From Cronobacter sakazakii (GTDB lineage Bacteria; Pseudomonadota; Gammaproteobacteria; Enterobacterales; Enterobacteriaceae): DNA of 64,000 bases. Shown piece by piece: positions 1 through 6,766 of the stretch (position 1 is the stretch's first letter; each line of letters begins with the position of its first letter). The notes below the pieces were generated by a model that was not told the DNA's origin, did no database searches, and saw nothing but the letters and a program-made list of their open reading frames with translations. The stretch lies in assembly GCF_000982825.1 (NCBI RefSeq), contig NZ_CP011047.1:2790001-2854000 (forward strand), read 5' to 3'. The translations under genes and the position numbers were made by a program.

Positions 1-762
1 CACCTGCTGCAAATCCTCTGCATGATTGCGATGTCGCCGCCGTCTGACCTGACTGCCGACAGCATTCGCGACGAAAAAGTGAAAGTGCTGCGCTCGCTGC
101 GCCGTATCGACCGCTCCAACGTGCGTGAGAAAACCGTGCGTGGCCAGTACACCGCGGGTTTCGCGCAGGGCAAAAAAGTGCCGGGTTATCTGGAAGAAGA
201 GGGCGCTAACAAAACCAGCCATACGGAAACGTTTGTGGCTATCCGCGTGGATATCGACAACTGGCGCTGGGCGGGCGTGCCGTTCTACCTGCGTACCGGT
301 AAACGTCTTCCGACCAAATGCTCTGAAGTCGTGGTCTATTTCAAAACGCCGGAGCTGAACCTGTTTAAAGACTCCTGGCAGGATCTGCCGCAGAACAAGC
401 TCACTATCCGTCTGCAGCCAGACGAAGGCGTGGATATCCAGGTGCTGAACAAAGTGCCGGGGCTTGATCACAAGCACAACCTGCAAACCACCAAGCTGGA
501 TCTGAGCTACTCAGAGACCTTTAACGAAAGCCACCTGGCCGATGCCTACGAGCGCCTGTTGCTCGAAACCATGCGCGGTATTCAGGCGCTGTTCGTGCGT
601 CGCGATGAAGTGGAAGAGGCCTGGAAATGGGTCGACTCCATCACCGAAGCCTGGGCGGCGGACAACGACGCGCCGAAACCGTATCAGGCCGGCACCTGGG
701 GCCCTGTCGCCTCGGTCGCGATGATTACCCGCGATGGTCGTTCCTGGAACGAGTTCGAATAA
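1..762 (+). CDS. zwf: Glucose-6-phosphate 1-dehydrogenase, 3' part
   Basis: This is the C-terminal half (253 residues) of glucose-6-phosphate dehydrogenase, which oxidises glucose-6-phosphate to 6-phosphogluconolactone with NADP. The frame is open from base 1 with no credible start, so the gene is cut by the window edge. The enterobacterial protein is about 491 residues. The sequence (RRIDRSNVREKTVRGQY, FYLRTGKRLP, LETMRGIQALFVRRDEVEEA) is near-identical to the E. coli enzyme and ends in the usual SWNEFE. It feeds edd and eda downstream, which dehydrate and cleave 6-phosphogluconate. The promoter lies outside the window. Identification is secure. Confidence 0.97.
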   Translation, partial: HLLQILCMIAMSPPSDLTADSIRDEKVKVLRSLRRIDRSNVREKTVRGQYTAGFAQGKKVPGYLEEEGANKTSHTETFVAIRVDIDNWRWAGVPFYLRTGKRLPTKCSEVVVYFKTPELNLFKDSWQDLPQNKLTIRLQPDEGVDIQVLNKVPGLDHKHNLQTTKLDLSYSETFNESHLADAYERLLLETMRGIQALFVRRDEVEEAWKWVDSITEAWAADNDAPKPYQAGTWGPVASVAMITRDGRSWNEFE

Positions 763-784
763 TCGACCGGTACGGAGGAGTGTT

Positions 785-800
785 ACTTTACCGGTAACAT
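785..800. promoter_or_regulatory. Candidate GntR operator upstream of edd
   Basis: The 16-mer ACTTTACCGGTAACAT matches the palindromic GntR operator ATGTTACCGGTAACAT at 14 of 16 positions. GntR represses gluconate and Entner-Doudoroff genes, including edd, in E. coli. The site lies 23 bp after the zwf stop and upstream of the zwf terminator. Match seen in the sequence; function inferred. Confidence 0.65.
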
Positions 801-836
801 GATCCGAAACAGGTGTTGTGTAAAAAATTCTTTTTT

Positions 837-873
837 AAAGCCCCGTCTGGATTCACCAGCGGGGCTTTTTTTA
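837..873 (+). terminator. Rho-independent terminator after zwf
   Basis: A perfect 9-bp stem (AAAGCCCCG paired with CGGGGCTTT) is followed by a run of seven T residues. It should end zwf transcription. It lies between the GntR-type site and edd. Confidence 0.9.
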
Positions 874-996
874 TTACACTGGCTGAAGCGATTTTGCTCT
901 TGTGAGGCGCGGCTGGCGCATATACGTGATAACCCCGCGGCGTTGCGCAACGCCTGAAAAGGCGGCCTCAGGCAGACATAACAGAGAGGACTTTTT

Positions 997-2808
997 ATGC
1001 ATCCTGAATTGTTACGGGTAACAAAACGTATTGCCGAACGCTCTCGTGCCACGCGAGAAGCTTATCTTGCCCGCATTGAGCAGGCGAAGAGCCAGACGGT
1101 CCATCGTGCGAGCCTCGCCTGCGGTAATCTGGCGCACGGCTTCGCCGCCTGCCAGCCGGATGACAAAGCGGCGCTGAAAAGCATGCTGCGTAACAATATC
1201 GGCATCATTACCTCCTATAACGACATGCTCTCCGCGCATCAGCCTTACGAAAATTATCCGCAGCAGATCCGCGAGGCGCTGCACAGCGTCGGCGCGGTGG
1301 CGCAGGTGGCGGGCGGTGTGCCTGCCATGTGCGATGGCGTGACGCAGGGGCAGGACGGTATGGAGCTGTCGCTGCTGAGCCGTGAAGTCATCGCGATGTC
1401 GGCGGCGGTGGGGCTCTCGCACAATATGTTTGACGGCGCGCTCTATCTCGGCGTGTGCGACAAAATCGTGCCGGGGCTGGTGATGGCGGCGCTCTCTTTC
1501 GGGCATCTGCCCGCCGTGTTTATCCCGTCCGGACCGATGTCGAGCGGTCTGCCGAACAAAGAGAAAGTGCGCATTCGCCAGCTTTATGCCGAAGGCAAAG
1601 TAGACCGCGCGGCGCTGCTGGAATCCGAAGCCGCGTCCTATCATGAGCCGGGCACCTGCACATTTTACGGCACCGCCAACACCAACCAGATGGTCATTGA
1701 ATTTATGGGGATGCAGCTGCCGGGCTCCTCGTTTGTTCACCCGGACGCGCCGCTGCGCCACGCGCTGACCGCCGCGGCCGCGCGCCAGGTGACGCGCCTT
1801 ACCGGCAACGGTAACGAGTGGATGCCGCTTGGCAAACTGGTGGATGAAAAAGTGGTGGTCAACGGTATCGTGGCGCTACTCGCCACCGGCGGTTCCACTA
1901 ACCATACGATGCATCTGGTGGCGATGGCGCGCGCGGCGGGCATCATCATCAACTGGGATGACTTCTCCGAGATCTCAGACGTCGTGCCGCTGCTGGCGCG
2001 TCTCTACCCGAATGGCCCGGCGGATATCAACCATTTCCAGGCCGCGGGCGGCGTACCGGTGCTGATGCGCGAGCTGCTGAAAGGCGGTCTGCTGCATGAA
2101 GATGTCAATACCGTGGCGGGCTTTGGCCTTACGCGCTATACCCAGGAGCCGTGGCTCGATAATGGCGAACTCGCGTGGCGCGACGGGGCACAGGCTTCGC
2201 TGGATGACGCCATCATCGCCACTATCGATAAACCGTTCTCAAAGCATGGCGGCACCAAAGTGCTGAGCGGCAATCTGGGCCGCGCGGTGATGAAAACCTC
2301 TGCGGTGCCGGTGGAAAACCAGGTGGTGGAAGCGCCTGCCGTGGTGTTCGAAAGCCAGCACGACGTACTGCCTGCCTTTGAAGCCGGTCTGCTGGATCGC
2401 GACTGTGTGATAGTCGTGCGCCACCAGGGGCCAAAAGCGAACGGTATGCCAGAATTACATAAACTTATGCCGCCGCTTGGTGTATTATTGGACCGCTGTT
2501 TCAAAATTGCATTGGTCACGGACGGTCGCCTTTCCGGTGCCTCGGGGAAAGTGCCTTCGGCCATCCACGTGACGCCCGAAGCATACGACGGCGGGCTGCT
2601 CGCGAAAGTGCGCGACGGCGACCTCATTCGCGTCAACGGCCAGACCGGCGAACTGACGCTGCTGGTGGATGACGCCGAACTGGCGCAGCGTGAGCCGCAC
2701 CATCCGGATCTCAGCGCCCAGCGCGTGGGAACGGGGCGCGAGCTGTTCGGCGCGCTGCGTGAAAACCTGTCCGGGGCCGAGCAGGGCGCGACCTGCATCG
2801 AATTTTAA
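997..2808 (+). CDS. edd: 6-phosphogluconate dehydratase
   Basis: Converts 6-phosphogluconate to 2-keto-3-deoxy-6-phosphogluconate (KDPG), the first committed step of the Entner-Doudoroff pathway, in the cytosol. The 603 residues equal the E. coli length. The protein is an IlvD/Edd-family dehydratase. Cysteines at 112 (VPAMCDGVTQG), 154 (LGVCDK) and 221 (GTCTFYG) fit the iron-sulfur cluster ligands of the family. The ATG follows an AGAGAGGA ribosome-binding site. eda follows after 58 bp, so the two form the classic edd-eda operon. A GntR-like operator lies about 200 bp upstream, suggesting gluconate induction. Confidence 0.97.
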   Translation: MHPELLRVTKRIAERSRATREAYLARIEQAKSQTVHRASLACGNLAHGFAACQPDDKAALKSMLRNNIGIITSYNDMLSAHQPYENYPQQIREALHSVGAVAQVAGGVPAMCDGVTQGQDGMELSLLSREVIAMSAAVGLSHNMFDGALYLGVCDKIVPGLVMAALSFGHLPAVFIPSGPMSSGLPNKEKVRIRQLYAEGKVDRAALLESEAASYHEPGTCTFYGTANTNQMVIEFMGMQLPGSSFVHPDAPLRHALTAAAARQVTRLTGNGNEWMPLGKLVDEKVVVNGIVALLATGGSTNHTMHLVAMARAAGIIINWDDFSEISDVVPLLARLYPNGPADINHFQAAGGVPVLMRELLKGGLLHEDVNTVAGFGLTRYTQEPWLDNGELAWRDGAQASLDDAIIATIDKPFSKHGGTKVLSGNLGRAVMKTSAVPVENQVVEAPAVVFESQHDVLPAFEAGLLDRDCVIVVRHQGPKANGMPELHKLMPPLGVLLDRCFKIALVTDGRLSGASGKVPSAIHVTPEAYDGGLLAKVRDGDLIRVNGQTGELTLLVDDAELAQREPHHPDLSAQRVGTGRELFGALRENLSGAEQGATCIEF

Positions 2809-2866
2809 CTGTCAGGTGCGCACAGTCGCACCACACCCTTTTAAAAATGGCGGGAGAGATCCACAG

Positions 2867-3505
2867 ATGAAAAACTGGAAAACGAGTGCCGAACAGATCC
2901 TGAAAAGCGGTCCGGTTGTGCCGGTGATTGTGATTAACAAGCTGGAGCACGCGGTCCCGATGGCGAAGGCGCTGCTGGCGGGCGGTGTGCGCGTGCTGGA
3001 AGTGACCCTGCGCACGCCGTGCGCGCTGGATGCTATCCGCGCTATCGCTAAAGAAGTGCCGGACGCCATCATCGGCGCGGGCACCGTGCTGAACGCGCAG
3101 CAGCTTAAAGACGTCACCGAGGCTGGCGCGCAGTTTGCTATCAGCCCGGGCCTCACCGAGCCGCTGCTGAAAGCCGCGACCGAAGGCACTATTCCGCTGA
3201 TCCCGGGCATCAGCACCGTGTCTGAACTGATGCTGGGCATGGATTACGGCCTGAAAGAGTTCAAATTCTTCCCGGCGGAAGCCAATGGCGGCACCAAAGC
3301 GTTGCAGGCTATCGCAGGGCCGTTCTCCCAGGTGCGTTTCTGCCCGACCGGCGGCATTTCGCCTGCCAACTACCGTGACTACCTGGCGCTGAAAAGCGTG
3401 CTGTGCATCGGCGGCTCCTGGCTGGTGCCGGCGGACGCGATGGAAGCGGGCGACTGGGATCGTATTACCAAACTTGCCCGCGAAGCGGTGGAAGGCGCGC
3501 AGTAA
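2867..3505 (+). CDS. eda: KDPG/KHG aldolase
   Basis: Cleaves KDPG to pyruvate and glyceraldehyde-3-phosphate and also acts on 2-keto-4-hydroxyglutarate. The class I aldolase Schiff-base lysine is K133 in EFKFFPAEAN and the catalytic glutamate is E45 (VRVLEVTLRT), both at E. coli numbering. From the ATG at 2867 the protein has 212 residues (E. coli 213). A longer in-frame extension runs back into edd, but its residues do not resemble aldolase and GGGAGAG precedes the chosen ATG. A bidirectional terminator separates eda from purT. Confidence 0.97.
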   Translation: MKNWKTSAEQILKSGPVVPVIVINKLEHAVPMAKALLAGGVRVLEVTLRTPCALDAIRAIAKEVPDAIIGAGTVLNAQQLKDVTEAGAQFAISPGLTEPLLKAATEGTIPLIPGISTVSELMLGMDYGLKEFKFFPAEANGGTKALQAIAGPFSQVRFCPTGGISPANYRDYLALKSVLCIGGSWLVPADAMEAGDWDRITKLAREAVEGAQ

Positions 3506-3528
3506 CTTTTTACGCGACCTGAAATGCA

Positions 3529-3560
3529 GCGCGCCGCCTTCACGGGCGGCGCGTTTTTTT
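3529..3560. terminator. Terminator between convergent eda and purT
   Basis: GCGCCGCC pairs with GGCGGCGC across a short loop and is followed by seven T residues on the plus strand. It ends eda. The purT stop codon lies at its edge on the other strand. Confidence 0.85.
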
Positions 3561-4737
3561 ATCCTTTAACGATCACGGCGGCGGCGGAGGCCTTCGCGCG
3601 CGCGATGGCGTCATCGACCGTCTCGCCTGTCGCGAGCGCCACGCCGAGGCGGCGTGAACCGTCGATTTCCGGCTTGCCGAAAAGGCGCAGTTGCAGACCG
3701 GCGCCCAGCGCCCCGGAGAGTTCGCCAAACTTCACGTCATCACTTTTCAGCGTTGGCAGGATCACTGCCGAAGCGGCCGGGCCGTACTGGCGAATGCCCC
3801 CGACCGGCAGGCCGAGAAACGCGCGCACATGCAGCGCAAACTCTGAAAGATCCTGCGAAATGAGCGTCACCATCCCGGTGTCGTGCGGGCGCGGCGACAC
3901 TTCACTGAATATCACTTCATCGCCGCAGACAAACAGCTCCACGCCAAACAGGCCATAACCGCCGAGCGCCTCTACCACCTTCTGCGCAATCTCCTGCGCG
4001 CGCGCGAGCGCCACATCACTCATCTGCTGCGGCTGCCAGGATTCGCGGTAATCGCCATCTTCCTGGCGGTGGCCGATGGGCGCGCAGAAATGCACGCCGT
4101 CCACGGCGCTGATGGTCAGTAAGGTGATTTCAAAATCAAACTTCACCACGCCTTCAACGATGACTTTCCCCGCGCCTGCGCGTCCGCCCTGTTGCGCGTA
4201 CTGCCAGGCGCTCTCCAGCATCTCTTCGCTGCGGATAAAGCTCTGGCCCTTGCCGGAAGAACTCATGACCGGTTTGACGATGCACGGCAGACCGATTTCC
4301 GCCACCGCTTCACGAAATTCCGCTTCGTTTTCGGCGAAGCGATAGGCGGAGGTCGGCAGGCCAAGCTCTTCAGCGGCGAGACGGCGAATACCTTCGCGGT
4401 TCATGGTGAGACGCGCGGCGCGGGCGGTGGGCACCACTCGCTGGCCTTGTTGTTCAAGCTCCACAAGCGCGTCGGTCGCGATGGCTTCAATCTCCGGCAC
4501 AATGAAATCCGGCATCTCCTGCGCCACCAGTTTTTTCAGCGCCGCGCCGTCGAGCATATTGATAACGTGGCTGCGGTGCGCCACCTGCATGGCGGGCGCA
4601 TCGGCGTAGCGGTCGACGGCGATCACTTCAATGCCCAGACGCTGGCACTCCAGCGCCACTTCTTTTCCGAGTTCTCCTGAGCCAAGCAGCATCACGCGGG
4701 TTGCTGACGGGCGCAGTGCGGTTCCTAACATAGCCAT
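3559..4737 (-). CDS. purT: Formate-dependent GAR transformylase (PurT)
   Basis: ATP-grasp enzyme that makes formylglycinamide ribonucleotide from GAR, formate and ATP, the folate-independent route for step 3 of purine synthesis. The 392 residues match the E. coli length when the start is the ATG at 4737, which opens MAMLGTALRP and has AGGAA just upstream. An upstream in-frame ATG at 4800 would add an unrelated 21-residue extension that runs through the PurR box, so it was rejected. The N-terminal GSGELGKEVALECQRLG segment, the ATP-grasp centre (CIVKPVMSSSGKGQ) and FGVELFVCGDEVIFSEVSPRPHD are all present. Confidence 0.97.
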   Translation of the reverse strand: MAMLGTALRPSATRVMLLGSGELGKEVALECQRLGIEVIAVDRYADAPAMQVAHRSHVINMLDGAALKKLVAQEMPDFIVPEIEAIATDALVELEQQGQRVVPTARAARLTMNREGIRRLAAEELGLPTSAYRFAENEAEFREAVAEIGLPCIVKPVMSSSGKGQSFIRSEEMLESAWQYAQQGGRAGAGKVIVEGVVKFDFEITLLTISAVDGVHFCAPIGHRQEDGDYRESWQPQQMSDVALARAQEIAQKVVEALGGYGLFGVELFVCGDEVIFSEVSPRPHDTGMVTLISQDLSEFALHVRAFLGLPVGGIRQYGPAASAVILPTLKSDDVKFGELSGALGAGLQLRLFGKPEIDGSRRLGVALATGETVDDAIARAKASAAAVIVKG

Positions 4738-4777
4738 AGCGGTATTCCTGCTGTGTGAAATTCTGGCGGCAGTATAT

Positions 4778-4793
4778 ACGAAAACGTTTGCCT
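4778..4793. promoter_or_regulatory. PurR operator upstream of purT
   Basis: ACGAAAACGTTTGCCT matches the PUR box consensus ACGCAAACGTTTTCNT at 14 of 16 positions. It lies 41 bp upstream of the purT start, where purine repression through PurR is expected. Confidence 0.75.
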
Positions 4794-4835
4794 TGCGCAT
4801 CGCGCGCCGTTTGCATTTCCCGTTTTACAGCGTTA

Positions 4836-4855
4836 TACTGTATATAAATACAGTA
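4836..4855. promoter_or_regulatory. LexA (SOS) box upstream of yebG
   Basis: The 20-mer TACTG-N10-CAGTA has a fully AT spacer and matches the LexA consensus almost perfectly. It ends 14 bp before the yebG start, overlapping the expected promoter. E. coli yebG is a known LexA regulon gene. Confidence 0.95.
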
Positions 4856-4869
4856 ACGGGAGTTGCAAC

Positions 4870-5220
4870 ATGGCGGTAGAAATCAAATACGTCGTAATCC
4901 GTGAGGGTGTGGAAAAAATGTCATTTGCCAGTAAGAAGGAAGCCGACGCCTGGGACAAAATGCTGGATTTAGCCGAAGCGCTGGAAGGCTGGCTGGGTCA
5001 GGCGCCTGTCGGTTTTGCGGAAGGTCAGGTTGAGCAACTGGCGTTGTGGATGGCGGAGCAGAAAGACAACCTTAGCACCATCGTGCGCACCGGTCGTCTG
5101 CCGCAGGAAACCAGCGAGCAGACTGACGGCACAGCCGAGGCTTCGACTGAAGAATCAGCTGAAAGCGAAGAGGGCACCGTCGCGCTGCATAGCGCGCGTA
5201 AACGCACCAAAGCGGCCTGA
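4870..5220 (+). CDS. yebG: SOS-induced protein YebG
   Basis: Small cytosolic protein of the LexA regulon; biochemical role not settled. The first 70 residues (MAVEIKYVVIREGVEKMSF, SKKEADAWDKMLD) match E. coli YebG. The C-terminal tail is longer (116 versus about 96 residues), acidic and low-complexity, and ends in a basic patch. CGGGAG precedes the ATG. The near-perfect LexA box upstream supports damage induction. It diverges from purT. Confidence 0.93.
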   Translation: MAVEIKYVVIREGVEKMSFASKKEADAWDKMLDLAEALEGWLGQAPVGFAEGQVEQLALWMAEQKDNLSTIVRTGRLPQETSEQTDGTAEASTEESAESEEGTVALHSARKRTKAA

Positions 5221-5356
5221 TAGCTTTCTCTCTGTGTCGCTGGCGGGTTTACCTCGCCAGCGGTGCGGTGCCGCTTTGGCGCACCAGTGGCGTGTGCTGC
5301 GTTCGCAAAATGCGGGCGCGGTGGCTACAGGCGAATTCCTCTCTGTTATATTTTCC

Positions 5357-5398
5357 TGCGGTCTGCGGTCTGCGGTCTGCGGTCTGCGGTCTGCGGTC
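5357..5398. repeat. Six perfect tandem copies of a 7-bp unit
   Basis: The heptamer TGCGGTC occurs six times in a row without a mismatch. It sits in the 314-bp gap between yebG and yebF (5221-5534), 137 bp upstream of yebF. The rest of that gap holds a weak hairpin after yebG (CTGGCG/CGCCAG near 5240-5258, no T-run) and no gene that I can support. Confidence 0.97.
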
Positions 5399-5534
5399 CA
5401 GGATATATAACGCAACGCTTTTCGCTCCTCTGCTGATATTCCCCTTCGTTTAATCCCTTCCTTTTGTGTGGTTCGCTTGCGCTTCGCTGGTTTTGTACCA
5501 GGCTTTTTTCATCACCCGTCTTCGGAGAAGTACG

Positions 5535-5882
5535 ATGAAAAAAGCAGCAGGAGCCCTGATTTCTTTTTTGTTACTCACCGCGGCAAGCGCCGTACACGCT
5601 GACGATCCGCGTAAGGTGCATTTCCCTAAATGCGAAGCGATGACGGCGGAAGGCATTGCCGCGAGCGTGAAGCGCGACTATCTGCAAAACCGTATCGTGA
5701 AATGGGCGGACGACCAGAAAACGTTAGGGCAGGCCGATCCGGTCGCCTGGATCAACAGTAAAGAGATCGTCGGCAAAGACGATAAATGGACTGTTCCGCT
5801 GACCGTGCGCGGTAAAAATACCGACATTCACTATAAAGTGATGGTCGACTGCGCGGCAGGCGAGGCGCATTACCAGCACTGA
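5535..5882 (+). CDS. yebF: YebF family secreted/periplasmic protein
   Basis: Homologue of E. coli YebF, a small protein exported by Sec and reported to reach the medium. It shares the fold of the colicin M immunity protein family. From the ATG at 5535 it has 115 residues: a signal peptide (MKKAAGALISFLLLTAASAVHA) with likely cleavage after AVHA, then FPKCEAMTAEGIAASVKRDY, DDQKTLGQADPVAW and GKDDKWTVPLTVRGK. Two cysteines in the mature chain (FPKC, VDCAAG) can form the conserved disulfide. A longer upstream reading lacks homology. GGAGAAG provides the ribosome-binding site. Confidence 0.93.
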   Translation: MKKAAGALISFLLLTAASAVHADDPRKVHFPKCEAMTAEGIAASVKRDYLQNRIVKWADDQKTLGQADPVAWINSKEIVGKDDKWTVPLTVRGKNTDIHYKVMVDCAAGEAHYQH

Positions 5883-5888
5883 TCCTCT

Positions 5889-5915
5889 GCGGCCTTTTCC
5901 GGGGCCGCGTCTTTT
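5889..5915 (+). terminator. Probable terminator after yebF
   Basis: GCGGCC pairs with GGCCGC around an 8-nt loop and is followed by a T-rich stretch (GTCTTTTCCCTT), starting 7 bp after the yebF stop. Confidence 0.55.
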
Positions 5916-5996
5916 CCCTTCCTTGCGGTTCCCCGACACATCTTGACGTCCGCTCGCTTACGCTTGGGTTATGACTCATCAGCGCAGAGGAACATA

Positions 5997-6677
5997 ATGA
6001 GCAACTGGTTAACACAGCTTCAGTCGATGCTGGGGCAGAGCGGCGGCATGTCATCCGGTAAAACAGGTATTCAGGACGCGTTGCGCTCTAAAGGGTTGAG
6101 CAGCCTGATAACGCCCGGCGCGCTCGGCGGTCTCGCGGGCTTACTGGTCGCCAGTAAATCGTCGCGCAAGCTGCTCGCGAAATATGGCGGCGGCGCGCTG
6201 CTGGTGGGCGGCGGAGCCGTGGCGGGCACGGTGCTGTGGAACAAGTACAAAGATAAAATCCGCGCGGCGCACCAGGATGAGCCGCAATACGGGCAACAGC
6301 AGACGCCGCTGGATCGCCGCGCCGAGCGTCTTGTGCTGGCGCTGGTCTTCGCCGCCAAAAGCGACGGGCATATCGATGACAGTGAGCGTGCGGCCATTGA
6401 GCGTCAGCTAAGCGAAGCGGGCATTGAAGAGCAGGGGCGCGTGCTGGTGGAGCAGGCGATTAATCAGCCGCTCGACCCGATGCGCCTTGCCGCCGACGTG
6501 AAAAACGAAGAAGAGGCGCTGGAGCTCTATTTCCTGAGCTGTGCCGCAATAGACATCGATCACTTTATGGAACGCAGCTATCTGCAGGCGCTTGGCGACG
6601 CTCTTAAAATCCCGCAGGAGGTACGTGAAGAGATTGAGCGCGACATCCAGCAGGAGAAAAAAGCGCTGCCGGGATAA
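5997..6677 (+). CDS. yebE: Inner membrane protein YebE (DUF533, TerB-like)
   Basis: Envelope-stress-associated inner membrane protein of unknown mechanism; E. coli yebE is a CpxR target. The 226 residues comprise a glycine-rich hydrophobic stretch (LGGLAGLLVASKSSRK, LLVGGGAVAGTVLW, about residues 40-80) and a C-terminal helical TerB-like domain (VLALVFAAKSDGHIDDSERAAI, EALELYFLSCAAIDIDHFMER). The start at 5997 is backed by AGAGGAAC and homology; an upstream ATG at 5943 has neither. A possible sigma-70 promoter (TTGACG at 5943, GGTTAT at 5967, 18-bp spacing) precedes it. No clear CpxR box was found. Confidence 0.93.
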   Translation: MSNWLTQLQSMLGQSGGMSSGKTGIQDALRSKGLSSLITPGALGGLAGLLVASKSSRKLLAKYGGGALLVGGGAVAGTVLWNKYKDKIRAAHQDEPQYGQQQTPLDRRAERLVLALVFAAKSDGHIDDSERAAIERQLSEAGIEEQGRVLVEQAINQPLDPMRLAADVKNEEEALELYFLSCAAIDIDHFMERSYLQALGDALKIPQEVREEIERDIQQEKKALPG

Positions 6678-6766
6678 GCAGATAATGTCATAAACACGCA
6701 TGTTTCGCTTGCAACGCGCGCGGGTTTTGCCACCCTTACAGGGTGTTAAACAAAAAGAACAGCGAC

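Noticed and set aside
4738..4800. N-terminal extension of purT from the ATG at 4800
   Set aside because: It would be encoded through the PurR box and has no homology; AGGAA supports the ATG at 4737.
5357..5398. CRISPR array in the tandem repeat
   Set aside because: The unit is 7 bp with no spacers; this is a microsatellite. No CRISPR-like spaced repeats were seen anywhere in the window.
6743..6766. GTG start extending ptrB by 8 codons
   Set aside because: The ATG at 6767 aligns with the E. coli N-terminus; the longer form is kept only as an alternative.
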